Assembly (NCBI GenBank): GCA_028065135.1
Contig: JAPTWR010000062.1
Location: 1-16,928 of the forward strand
From: Acidithiobacillus sp.
GTDB lineage: Bacteria > Pseudomonadota > Gammaproteobacteria > Acidithiobacillales > Acidithiobacillaceae
Direction of reading: 5' to 3'
DNA length: 16,928 bases
The notes under the pieces are model-generated. The model saw only the letters and a list, made by a program, of their open reading frames with translations. It did not search any database and had not been told where the DNA came from. Both the position numbers and the translations under genes were made by a program. Shown in pieces: positions 10,101 through 16,928 of this stretch. Every line of letters starts with the position of its first letter. Within the stretch, counting starts at the first letter, position 1.

Positions 10101-10490
10101 ATGCCAGTTCCAGTTCACAGTAATTCAGCACCCCAGGCCATCGGGGCTTACAGTCAGGGTATGGTGCATAATGGCCTGCTCTACCTTTCGGGTCAGATCC
10201 CCTTGGACCCCAGCACCGGGCAGATGGTAGAGGGCGACGTCGCCCTGCAGATCCGGCGGGTGCTGGATAACCTGCAGGCGGTCTGCGCGGCGGCGGGTGG
10301 GCGGCTGCAGGATGCCATTAAGTTGCAGGTCTACTTGACGGATCTCGGCCATTTTGCGGAGGTGAATCAGGCCATGGAGGCGGAGTTTGCGCCGCCTTAT
10401 CCGGCGCGAGCCGTGGTGCAGGTGGCGGCACTACCGCGCGGCGCGCAAGTAGAAATCGATGGTATCGTCGCCTTGAGTGAGGCGAGCTGA
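10101..10490 (+). CDS. ridA: RidA family enamine/imine deaminase
   Basis: RidA (YjgF/UK114) proteins hydrolyse reactive enamine/imine intermediates such as 2-aminoacrylate released by PLP enzymes. They act in the cytosol as trimers. The start is ATG 10101 with AGGAG about eight bases upstream, giving 129 residues, the standard length. Family motifs are APQAIGAYSQG, LSGQIPLDPSTG, the segment KLQVYLTDL, and PARAVVQVAALPRGAQVEID. The key arginine (Arg 103, matching Arg 105 of E. coli RidA) and Glu 118 are present, so it should be an active deaminase and not one of the inactive subfamilies. It is 14 bases after spoT and overlaps nothing; the next gene starts two bases after its stop. Confidence 0.94.
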   Translation: MPVPVHSNSAPQAIGAYSQGMVHNGLLYLSGQIPLDPSTGQMVEGDVALQIRRVLDNLQAVCAAAGGRLQDAIKLQVYLTDLGHFAEVNQAMEAEFAPPYPARAVVQVAALPRGAQVEIDGIVALSEAS

Positions 10491-10491
10491 T

Positions 10492-10710
10492 ATGGCGCGC
10501 GCGGAACTGCTTACCCAGCCCATGCATGTGCTGTTGCAGGCACATCCGGTGTTGGTCGCGCTGCTGGAAGAGCGCGGCATTCACTGCGGGGAATGCTTTG
10601 TCGCTGATCGAGAGACCCTGGCGGGGGTGGCCATCATGCATCATATCGATCCGGATGAACTCCTCGCGGAATGGGCACGTCGCGAGGAGGCTCTGTCGCG
10701 CACCGACTAG
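10492..10710 (+). CDS. DUF1858-domain small protein, possible redox disulfide
   Basis: A 72-residue protein resembling DUF1858 and the redox-disulfide domain seen beside or fused to hybrid-cluster proteins and other redox enzymes. The start is ATG 10492, one base after the ridA stop; an upstream start at 10477 inside ridA is less likely. The visible pattern is a helix (PMHVLLQAHPVLVALLEE), then GIHCGECF with Cys 32 and Cys 35, then ETLAGVAIMHHIDPDELLAEW. This matches the family layout of a helix, a Cys pair and a helix-turn-helix ending in a Leu-rich segment. The biochemical role is not established. Being coupled to ridA and recG suggests co-expression, not necessarily a shared function. Confidence 0.8.
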   Translation: MARAELLTQPMHVLLQAHPVLVALLEERGIHCGECFVADRETLAGVAIMHHIDPDELLAEWARREEALSRTD

Positions 10711-10711
10711 C

Positions 10712-12766
10712 ATGGCGGTAGCGAAGACGGGGCTATATCTGCAGAGTTCCGTCTCGGCGTTGCGCGGGGTCGGCCCAGCGCTGGTCCTGCGCCTGCAGCG
10801 CATGGACCTGTGGCGGGTGCAGGATATTCTGTTCCATTTGCCCAGTCGTTATCAGGATCGCCGCCTCATATTCCCTATGGCGACCTTGCAGCCCGGTCAG
10901 GAGTGCGCCGTACTGGGTGAAATTGTCAGTATCAATCACCAGCGTGGGCGACGCGAACAATGGCTGGTGACCTTGAGTGATGGCAGCGGGTGTCTGCAAA
11001 TACGGCTTTTTCACATGGTGGCGGCCTTGCGTGGGCAATGGCAGGTCGGGCGGCGGCTCTGGTGTTTCGGCGATTTGCGGGGTGGCTTTCACGGCCTCGA
11101 AATGGTGCATCCGGAATGGCAGATGGCCGATGTCCCGCAATTTCAGGCTCCACGTCATCTCACCCCCTTTTATCCCAGTAGTGAAGGCATTACCCAGGCG
11201 CAATGGCGGCGCTGGGTAGCGCAAGCCCTGACTTTGCTTGACCAGCTTCCGGACTACCTTGAAGATCGTTTGCCTCCGCACTGGCCCAGTCTGCGCGAAG
11301 GTTTGCGTCTGCTCCATGAAAGTGCGGACGAGATTCCCTCCCCGCAGCATCCCGCCAGTCAGCGGCTGGCCTTGGAGGAGCTGCTGGCAAATCATTTGGC
11401 GGTGCGCCGAATGCGGCAGCCGGGGGCGATGCAGAATGCCCCTTGTCTGCACAGCGACGGGCAGTTGTGGCAGCGTTTCCTGGCGCGCCTGCCATTCGTA
11501 CTGACGGAAGCGCAGGAGCGGGTGATTGCGGAGATTAATGCCGACTTGGCGCGCCATCGGCCCATGCGCCGCTTGTTGCAAGGGGATGTGGGCTCCGGTA
11601 AGACCTTGGTCGCGGCGGCGGCAGCGCTGACCGCCCTAGAGGCCGGGTATCAGGTAGTGTTGATGGCGCCGACTGAGATTCTCGCAGAACAGTTGTATAC
11701 GCGTTTCCAGCAGTGGTTAAAGCCCTTGGACTGGGAGGCGGGCTATCTGGTGGGTAGCCGCCCGCCGCGCGCCCGCCGCGAGACCCTGGAAGCCCTGGCC
11801 AGTGGCAGGCTTGGGCTGGTGACCGGAACGCAGGCCCTGTTTCAGGAGGAGGTGGAGTTCTCCCGTCTTGGGCTGGTCATTATTGACGAGCAGCACCGCT
11901 TTGGCGTGGAGCAGCGCCGTCAGTTGCTGGAGAAGGGCGCCATGCCCCACCTGCTGGTGATGACCGCCACGCCGATTCCGCGGACCCTGGCGATGACGGT
12001 GCATGCGGACCTGGAGGTGTCGGTCATTGATGCGCTGCCGCCGGGGCGTACCCCCGTGGAAACCCTGGTGATGCCTGACAGCCGGCGGCCCCAATTGATC
12101 GGGCGGATGCAACACATGCTGGAGGAGGGGCGGCAAATCTATTGGGTTTGTCCACTGATTGAGGAATCGGAAATCCTCGAATTACAGGCGGCGGAGGCAA
12201 GTTTTGCAGATTTGCAAAGCACCCTGCCCGGTGTGACCATCGGGCTGATCCACGGACGGATGCGTGCCGCAGAAAAGGCGGAGGTGATGGCGGCCTTTCA
12301 GTCAGGTGCTGTACGCATTCTGGTGGCGACGACGGTGATAGAGGTGGGGGTGGATGTCCCCAACGCCAGTCTCATGGTCGTCGAGCATGCGGAGCGTCTG
12401 GGCTTGGCGCAACTGCACCAGCTCCGCGGGCGAGTGGGGCGGGGAGCGCAACAGAGCAGTTGCATCCTGCTGTATCATCCACCCCTGAGCAGCAAGGCAC
12501 GGGAGCGTTTACGGGTAATGCGCGAAACCCATGACGGTTTTGTCATTGCGCGCAAGGACCTCGAACTGCGCGGACCGGGCGAGTATCTCGGCACGCGGCA
12601 GACGGGCATTCTGCAGATGCGTGTCGCCGACATCCTGCGTGACGAGGCCCTGCTGACCCTCGTGCCAGTCTTGGCGGAGCAGTTGCTGCGGGAAGATCCC
12701 GATGCGGCGCAGGCTATCGTGCAACGCTGGTTGGGGAACCGGCTGGATTACGGGCAGGTGGGTTAG
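10712..12766 (+). CDS. recG: ATP-dependent DNA helicase RecG
   Basis: Double-stranded DNA translocase that reverses stalled replication forks and processes Holliday junctions and R-loops. The start chosen is ATG 10712, which gives 684 residues (the family is about 690). An upstream in-frame opening back to 10526 only overlaps the preceding gene. The N-terminal wedge domain has LRGVGPALVLRL and LFHLPSRYQDRR. The helicase core has Walker A GDVGSGKT (291-298, Lys 297), DEQH (392-395), TATPIPRTLAMT, VIEVGVDVPNAS and QLRGRVGRG (570-578). The C-terminus has FVIARKDLELRGPGEYLGTRQTG. No Shine-Dalgarno sequence lies at normal distance (GGAGG at 10685-10689 is over 20 bases away), so translation probably depends on coupling to the previous gene, whose stop is one base upstream. 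Confidence 0.96.
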   Translation: MAVAKTGLYLQSSVSALRGVGPALVLRLQRMDLWRVQDILFHLPSRYQDRRLIFPMATLQPGQECAVLGEIVSINHQRGRREQWLVTLSDGSGCLQIRLFHMVAALRGQWQVGRRLWCFGDLRGGFHGLEMVHPEWQMADVPQFQAPRHLTPFYPSSEGITQAQWRRWVAQALTLLDQLPDYLEDRLPPHWPSLREGLRLLHESADEIPSPQHPASQRLALEELLANHLAVRRMRQPGAMQNAPCLHSDGQLWQRFLARLPFVLTEAQERVIAEINADLARHRPMRRLLQGDVGSGKTLVAAAAALTALEAGYQVVLMAPTEILAEQLYTRFQQWLKPLDWEAGYLVGSRPPRARRETLEALASGRLGLVTGTQALFQEEVEFSRLGLVIIDEQHRFGVEQRRQLLEKGAMPHLLVMTATPIPRTLAMTVHADLEVSVIDALPPGRTPVETLVMPDSRRPQLIGRMQHMLEEGRQIYWVCPLIEESEILELQAAEASFADLQSTLPGVTIGLIHGRMRAAEKAEVMAAFQSGAVRILVATTVIEVGVDVPNASLMVVEHAERLGLAQLHQLRGRVGRGAQQSSCILLYHPPLSSKARERLRVMRETHDGFVIARKDLELRGPGEYLGTRQTGILQMRVADILRDEALLTLVPVLAEQLLREDPDAAQAIVQRWLGNRLDYGQVG

Positions 12767-12787
12767 CGGGAATCTGTCAGAAGATCA

Positions 12788-12817
12788 TGGACCTCGCGCT
12801 CAGACTTCCGGTATATT
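12788..12817 (+). promoter_or_regulatory. Candidate promoter for the L,D-transpeptidase gene
   Basis: TGGACC (12788-12793, four of six) and TATATT (12812-12817) are separated by 18 bases, in the gap after recG. TATTAT at 12814 is an alternative -10. The start would fall near 12824, about 30 bases before the GTG at 12855. Confidence 0.35.
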
Positions 12818-12854
12818 ATGAACTCGTGTGAGTGGGGATATTTGGGAGAGTAGG

Positions 12855-13703
12855 GTGATACGCACATGCAAGGGATGGGGGCTGTTGGGGGTTATACCGG
12901 GTGCTCTGGGATTGGCGGGTTGCGCGACGACACATCTGTCCTCTGTGCCAGTACACTCGGTGGCCTACTATGCCGCACAGATTCCCCCACCGGTTGTTCA
13001 GCCGGTGGCGCCGGTAGTCTCTCCGGTAATCTCCGAGCCCATCGCTCAATCGGTGCATATCGTCATTTCAACCAGCACACACTCCCTGATGGTCTACAAA
13101 GGCGCTACCGTGCTGGCGACCTACCCGGTCGCCATCGGTTTTAATGGCGCTGCCCCCAAACGGATGCGAGGTGATGATATTACGCCGATAGGGCGTTATC
13201 ACATTGGTTGGGTTAGTCGGGACACACGCTATGGCCCGTTCATGGGTTTAACCTACCCTAACCGGAAAAATGCGGCGTGGGGGTTGCGTGAAGGCATTAT
13301 CACCAGGACGCAATATCGCGCTATTGTCGCTGCCGTCGATGCCGGGCACACACCGCCGCAAAATACCCCCCTCGGTGGCGAAATAGGCATTCACGGCATG
13401 GGCCCGCACTTTGCGGATGGCCCTCAGGGCAAGGTGTTCCCTGGGCGCTGGACGGCTGGCTGCGTGGCCTTGTCCAACTGGGATGCACGGCAAATCGCCG
13501 CGATGGTGCAGGTGGGGACGCCCGTGGAGATTGTGGGGGATGTGCGTGGATTTCGCCGCAATTTAGAATCAGTCAGTGCCGATGCCCGGTATAAGTCCGC
13601 GGCCGTGCTCAATACCAAGGCGACGCCTGGGGCTGTTGCGAAGCCCCAGGATACCGCGATGGATACTCTGGTTGCGGCGCTCGCCCCAACCACAACACAC
13701 TGA
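12855..13703 (+). CDS. Lipoprotein L,D-transpeptidase (YkuD domain)
   Basis: YkuD-family enzyme expected to form or exchange cross-links in peptidoglycan outside the inner membrane. The start chosen is GTG 12855, preceded by GGAG at seven bases; a GTG at 12828 has no such site. The 282-residue product starts with a lipoprotein signal, MIRTCKGWGLLGVIPGALG, ending in a LAGC lipobox with Cys 23 followed by Ala, which favours the outer membrane. A Pro/Val-rich linker (about 40-65) leads to the YkuD domain (about 65-230). The catalytic motif is split as IHGMG (His 180) and WTAGCVALSN (Cys 203), the WTxGC form. The last 50 residues are low-complexity. It converges with the heme gene, 14 bases away. 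Confidence 0.9.
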   Translation: MIRTCKGWGLLGVIPGALGLAGCATTHLSSVPVHSVAYYAAQIPPPVVQPVAPVVSPVISEPIAQSVHIVISTSTHSLMVYKGATVLATYPVAIGFNGAAPKRMRGDDITPIGRYHIGWVSRDTRYGPFMGLTYPNRKNAAWGLREGIITRTQYRAIVAAVDAGHTPPQNTPLGGEIGIHGMGPHFADGPQGKVFPGRWTAGCVALSNWDARQIAAMVQVGTPVEIVGDVRGFRRNLESVSADARYKSAAVLNTKATPGAVAKPQDTAMDTLVAALAPTTTH

Positions 13704-13714
13704 TTTTCAGTGTG
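13696..13714 (+). terminator. Hairpin between convergent genes, possible two-way terminator
   Basis: CACACTGA (13696-13703) and TCAGTGTG (13707-13714) form a perfect 8-bp stem with a three-base loop. It includes the stop codon of the L,D-transpeptidase gene and lies four bases from the stop of the oncoming gene. The following T-rich stretch is short and broken in both directions, so it may be an inefficient terminator. Confidence 0.5.
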
Positions 13715-13717
13715 CTT

Positions 13718-15058
13718 TCAGCGCTGCCAGTCGGCGTCCTGACTGAATCGGTAAGCTTCTTCCATGCAGTCGCCCAGCGCGACGCCCTCCCGCCAGTTGG
13801 CCCGGAAGTATAATCCAGGGTGCCGGGCGCTTAGGGCGTCAATCCGCTTTAGCCGATCCAGGTGCCCGATTTCATATTGCGGAATGGCTTTTGGCCAAGT
13901 CTGGCAGCGGCTGAAAACGGGCTTGCCGCTGATACCCAGCAGTGGGCCGATCTCGTGTGATGCAGTCGCCAGCAGGTCATCATCAGTACGTCCGGAAAGG
14001 TCATTTTGACTGCCGCCGATAAAGGCGGTCAGCAATACCTGATCTGCAGGCGCGCGCCCGGGAAAGAGGGTGGAGGAGAAGAGCACCCCCAGTGTTTCCA
14101 GACCCATGACCCGCGGGATCAGCATGCCGAAACCATCCAACGGATGTCGTACCTGTGTGCGCTGAAAGCCAATGGACAGGCTGCCTACTGCGGGATAAGG
14201 GATGGCGTCCAGTTCGTGGGCAAGTGCGGCGTCCGTTGGCGCGAGCAGCCTGGCCGCGGCGCCCGCGGGCAGGGCGAGAATGAGCCGTTTGCTTTGCCAG
14301 GTCTGGTTGCTGCTGCTGACCTGCCACATGCCATTGCTATTACCCAATTGATTGACCGGGGTGTCGCAATGCAGCGCATCGCCGAGTGTGCTGGCGACCC
14401 TTAGCGGGAGGGTCTGCAGGCCTTCGCGAAAAGAAATAAGACGAGTTTTTGGAGTGCCGGGCGACTTCCTGTTCCGGGCGCGCAATGCGCCGCGGAGGAG
14501 TGAGCCACCGTCCTGCTCCAGCGCCACCAGGCGGGGAAGGGTAGCTTGTACCGAAAGGCGTGCGGGATTGCCGGCAAAGACACCGGAGACGAAGGGGTCG
14601 ACCAGCCAGGTGAGTGCTTCATCCCCGAGCCGCCGCCGCACAAAGTCCGCAACGCTTTCCTTAGCGTCCTGCACCCGACGCGGTGACCGGAAAGGCTCGC
14701 CAAGGAGACGCAGGCGGCCGCGCGCACTCAGCAGACCGCCGCCGAAAAGCACGCCCGGTCCCAGTGCGACGGGTTGTCGATGGCGATTAAGGATATAGCG
14801 GCGTTTGGCGAGCGGGTTGGCTTCGACGATGTCTTCTTCCAGGTGTAGTTCGCGGAGCCATTCCGGGACAATCTGGCCTTTGAGCAGGAGCGAGTTGGGT
14901 CCCATATCCCGCAGATAGCCTTCTTCCCGTCGACTCTGCAGGTTGCCGCCTGGCGTGGCAGCTGCTTCCAGCAGCAAGGGCGACCAACCCCGTTTACGGA
15001 GGAAATAGGCGGTGGCCAGGCCGGAAATACCCGCGCCGATAATGATGACTTCTTCCAC
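13718..15058 (-). CDS. hemG: Oxygen-dependent protoporphyrinogen/coproporphyrinogen oxidase
   Basis: FAD enzyme of late heme synthesis (HemG/HemY type) that oxidises the porphyrinogen ring using O2. The start chosen is GTG 15058, with AAGGGG about ten bases upstream. It gives 446 residues, slightly short of the usual 450-470. The FAD Rossmann motif IIIGAGISGLATAYFLRKRG (GAGISG at 8-13) sits at the very N-terminus. LLEAAATPGGNLQSRREEGY and GPNSLL follow, as in the family. The middle has DPFVSGVFAGNP and SFREGLQTLP. The C-terminus has the FAD-closing segment LYFRANWREGVALGDCMEEAY. The gene begins four bases after the stop of the PerM-like gene, so they form an operon. Gene names hemG and hemY are used inconsistently for this family. 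Confidence 0.92.
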   Translation of the reverse strand: MEEVIIIGAGISGLATAYFLRKRGWSPLLLEAAATPGGNLQSRREEGYLRDMGPNSLLLKGQIVPEWLRELHLEEDIVEANPLAKRRYILNRHRQPVALGPGVLFGGGLLSARGRLRLLGEPFRSPRRVQDAKESVADFVRRRLGDEALTWLVDPFVSGVFAGNPARLSVQATLPRLVALEQDGGSLLRGALRARNRKSPGTPKTRLISFREGLQTLPLRVASTLGDALHCDTPVNQLGNSNGMWQVSSSNQTWQSKRLILALPAGAAARLLAPTDAALAHELDAIPYPAVGSLSIGFQRTQVRHPLDGFGMLIPRVMGLETLGVLFSSTLFPGRAPADQVLLTAFIGGSQNDLSGRTDDDLLATASHEIGPLLGISGKPVFSRCQTWPKAIPQYEIGHLDRLKRIDALSARHPGLYFRANWREGVALGDCMEEAYRFSQDADWQR

Positions 15059-15062
15059 GGGA

Positions 15063-16106
15063 TTATGACCCCTTACCCAGGTAATAAGGGCTCTGCAGGT
15101 ACCAGCCATGGGCGTGGCGCAGCAGAGCGATGAGGACGGCGGTGACCGGTAGCGCGAGCAGCAGACCGACGAAACCGAAGAGTTCGCCGCCCGCAAGCAC
15201 GGCGAAAATAACCGCGACCGGGTGTAGACCGATGCGATCCCCCACCAGATAGGGGGTGAATACCATGCTCTCCAGTATCTGACCGATGCCAAAGACAATC
15301 AGTACCCAGAGAATGGGCAAAAAAGCACCGGTCTGCACGTACATGGCGAGGCTGGCCATGGCTATGCCGCTCACGACGCCAAGATAGGGCACAAAACTGA
15401 GCAGTCCCGCCACCAGACCGACGAGGATGGCGGTTTGCAGGCCGACAATACTGAGGCCAATCGCGTAACTGGTGCCGAGGGCCAACATCACCAGGAGTTG
15501 TCCACGCAAAAAAGCCATGAGCATGGCGTCCGCATCGCCGGCCAGGCGTTGGGAAAGCGGCAGATAGTGCGGCGGGATGAATGCGGCAATACGGGCAATG
15601 AGGCGTGGCCAGTCGCGCAGCAGATAAAAACCCAGAACCGGCACTAAAATGACGCTGAGTACACTGCTGATCAGGCCGGAGCCGGAGCTCAGCGCTACCT
15701 GGAGGCTGCGCCCCAGCCACCCCGCCAGTTTCTGGGCATTGGCGGTGGCGTAATGAGTGATGCTTTGGCTGTCGAGGGGGATGCCGATTCGCGCGGAGAG
15801 TTGCGGGATGATCTGAGTTTGCAGGAGCGTTACATATTTTTGCAGATATTCGATGAATAGCAAGGACTGGTGACGGATGACGGGGAGCAGGGCCATGATG
15901 ATCCCGGCCAGGATCAGGATGACGAGGACGAAAACCAGTGTGGTGCCCCAGGTTCGACCGATTCGGTGGCGTTGCAGCCGGGTCACCAGCGGATTGCCGA
16001 GATAAGCGAGGATGCCCGCAATCAGAAATGGGCTGAGGATGGGGGAGAGGCGATACGTCAGCCAGCCCAGCAGAATAAGGATGGCCAGCACAAAAAATCG
16101 TTGCAT
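15063..16106 (-). CDS. AI-2E/PerM-family membrane transporter
   Basis: Member of the AI-2E family transporters (formerly UPF0118, which includes PerM and YdiK). These are inner-membrane proteins whose substrates are mostly unproven. The start is ATG 16106 with AGGGGG about eleven bases upstream, giving 347 residues, the usual length. The first 35 residues hold two hydrophobic helices, with a third near 55-80. A soluble segment (about 80-150, TQIIPQLSARIGIPLDSQ) follows, then hydrophobic helices to the end. Family signatures are FLIAGILAYLGNPLV, SFVPYLGVVSGI, GQILESMVFTPYLVGDRIGLHPVAVIFAVLAGGELFGF and LLLALPVTAVL. The upstream gene order gives no substrate clue; the only clear partner is the downstream heme gene. 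Confidence 0.92.
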   Translation of the reverse strand: MQRFFVLAILILLGWLTYRLSPILSPFLIAGILAYLGNPLVTRLQRHRIGRTWGTTLVFVLVILILAGIIMALLPVIRHQSLLFIEYLQKYVTLLQTQIIPQLSARIGIPLDSQSITHYATANAQKLAGWLGRSLQVALSSGSGLISSVLSVILVPVLGFYLLRDWPRLIARIAAFIPPHYLPLSQRLAGDADAMLMAFLRGQLLVMLALGTSYAIGLSIVGLQTAILVGLVAGLLSFVPYLGVVSGIAMASLAMYVQTGAFLPILWVLIVFGIGQILESMVFTPYLVGDRIGLHPVAVIFAVLAGGELFGFVGLLLALPVTAVLIALLRHAHGWYLQSPYYLGKGS

Positions 16107-16689
16107 CGTTCGCGAGGCCCCCTCATCCCGTATTTAATGATTACGGAGGTCAGGATAACCTAGTCCGGTACGGTTTCGCTATGGGGCTGCGGCGGAGTGC
16201 CGGTGACCCGGACAAATAAGGTATATCTATGGTTCCATACGTTAAAAGAGGTAAATGCAGCATCGCCGTCTGTGTGCCGCATTACGCGTGCGGGAGCTGG
16301 CAGACTCTGCCTGTCATCGCTTTATAGGTATTCTGTTTATTCTACATGGCACTACAGCCAATTATGTTCAATATGTTGTTTAATGAGTAACTTTTAATAT
16401 TATATGCCGGTTCGGCCTCTTTGGGCGCGACCATCTGATGAAAAGTCTTGCCGTGCGTTTGTCAGAGGTCCGGCGAAGCAACGGCGGATAGATCGGAGAT
16501 GATTAGATAGCGAACAAATTTGCTGTGATTTACCATGATGGCTAGTTTATGGAGAAACTCTGTTGTATCATTATAGCGGGCAGAGGTGCCAGAATCTGGC
16601 AAATTTCTGATATGTTTTCAAAAGTAATTATATGGCGTGGCTAAATTCTCCAGCGATACGTATTCTAGATATGGAGCGTGTGAAAAATT
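16107..16689. other. AT-richer intergenic region without a supportable gene
   Basis: The 583 bases have no convincing coding sequence. Short open frames exist, for example 17 codons from ATG 16438, but lack a ribosome binding site. Two small inverted repeats are visible, CCGCA/TGCGG (16277-16293) and GGCAG/CTGCC (16299-16311), as well as the palindrome at 16587-16601 listed separately. Base content is visibly lower in GC from about 16320 on. I saw no terminal repeats or transposase remnants. Confidence 0.5.
16587..16601. promoter_or_regulatory. 15-bp palindrome, operator-like
   Basis: TGCCAGA, one central A, then TCTGGCA: a perfect seven-base inverted repeat around a single base. Its 15-bp size fits a dimeric repressor site better than an RNA hairpin, because a one-base loop cannot fold. 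It lies 89 bases ahead of the partial gene at 16690, in AT-rich DNA, and a weak -10-like TTATAG is at 16571-16576. The bound regulator is unknown. Confidence 0.45.
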
Positions 16690-16928
16690 ATGGACAATCA
16701 ATCGCGCATGCGGCGTATCCTATGGAGCGCATTCAGCGCCCGCTTTGACCGGGATAAGTCTCTGGCATTGTTGCTTCGGTGGGAAGCCGCGTACATGGGA
16801 GGTGCTCTGCGCACACCGACCACGACCAGCATTGAGTTTGTACGCAAAGAAATCGGGTCGAGCCTCTCAGAGAGCGCGCGCAAGGCCTTGATACAGGAAA
16901 TTTTCTCACTATTGATAGTCGATGAAAC
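16690..16928 (+). CDS. Partial protein of unknown function, runs off the right edge
   Basis: From ATG 16690, 79 codons stay open to the window end. An in-frame TGA at 16681 fixes this as the first possible start; the second Met is codon 7 (16708). GGAG at 16673-16676 is 13 bases away, a little far. The sequence begins MDNQSRMRRILWSAFSARF and continues with helical, mixed-charge segments (DKSLALLLRWEAAYMGG, SLSESARKALIQEIFSLL). There is no signal peptide or clear membrane helix, and I recognise no family. Another open frame (16637-16891) overlaps it, but its Cys/Trp-rich, Arg-rich product looks like a shadow. Confidence 0.6.
   Translation, partial: MDNQSRMRRILWSAFSARFDRDKSLALLLRWEAAYMGGALRTPTTTSIEFVRKEIGSSLSESARKALIQEIFSLLIVDE

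Noticed and set aside
10526..10711. 62-residue N-terminal extension of RecG
   Set aside because: It overlaps the DUF1858 gene in another frame and is unlike RecG; the family N-terminus begins after ATG 10712.
10733..11581. 282-codon open frame antisense to recG
   Set aside because: It overlaps the confident RecG N-terminal region and its product is Gln/His/Pro-rich with no domain.
15059..15298. 80-residue N-terminal extension of the protoporphyrinogen oxidase
   Set aside because: It overlaps the PerM-like gene, and the FAD motif should be at the very N-terminus, as it is with GTG 15058.
16197..16397. 66-codon open frame in the right intergenic region
   Set aside because: It has no good ribosome binding site, Cys/Ser/Tyr-rich composition and no family resemblance.
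16637..16891. 84-codon open frame overlapping the partial gene at the right end
   Set aside because: The product is Arg/Cys/Trp-rich and looks like an out-of-frame reading; the frame from 16690 gives a more protein-like sequence.

Overview
The window looks like chromosomal DNA of a chemolithoautotrophic gammaproteobacterium of the Acidithiobacillus type, most likely the A. ferrooxidans group. This rests on a form IA RuBisCO with a Q-type small subunit followed by cbbQ and cbbO, on the moderately high-GC coding style, and on the housekeeping genes next door. The species call is recalled family knowledge, not a computed match.

Left block (1-5400, + strand): a CO2-fixation operon, cbbL-cbbS-cbbQ-cbbO. 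An AT-rich control region with overlapping LysR/CbbR-type half-sites (101-123) and two overlapping hairpins (145-191) precede cbbL. cbbL and cbbS encode form IAq RuBisCO, and CbbQ (MoxR-type AAA+ ATPase) with CbbO (VWA adaptor) forms the activase that clears inhibitory sugar phosphates from the enzyme. As written, cbbL is broken by one extra C in a nine-C run (643-651). Removing one C restores a 473-residue protein with all catalytic motifs, so a sequencing or assembly error is the first suspect. A 10-bp perfect inverted repeat sits between the RuBisCO genes and the activase genes.

Middle block: a small unrecognised gene on the minus strand (5429-5791), convergent with cbbO, then a tight + strand housekeeping operon: yicC-gmk-rpoZ-spoT-ridA-DUF1858 gene-recG (6012-12766). 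It combines RNA turnover, GMP phosphorylation, the RNA polymerase omega subunit, (p)ppGpp metabolism, enamine/imine detoxification, a possible redox-disulfide protein and replication-fork rescue. Genes are separated by few bases or overlap. The ridA/DUF1858 pair stands where E. coli carries trmH.

Right block: a lipoprotein L,D-transpeptidase (12855-13703, +) converges on a minus-strand pair made of an AI-2E/PerM-type membrane protein and an oxygen-dependent protoporphyrinogen oxidase (16106 to 13718). A perfect 8-bp hairpin lies between them. The last 800 bases are AT-richer and mostly without genes. They carry a 15-bp operator-like palindrome and the start of an unrecognised protein that runs off the right edge. 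I did not find rRNA or tRNA genes, CRISPR arrays or insertion sequences.
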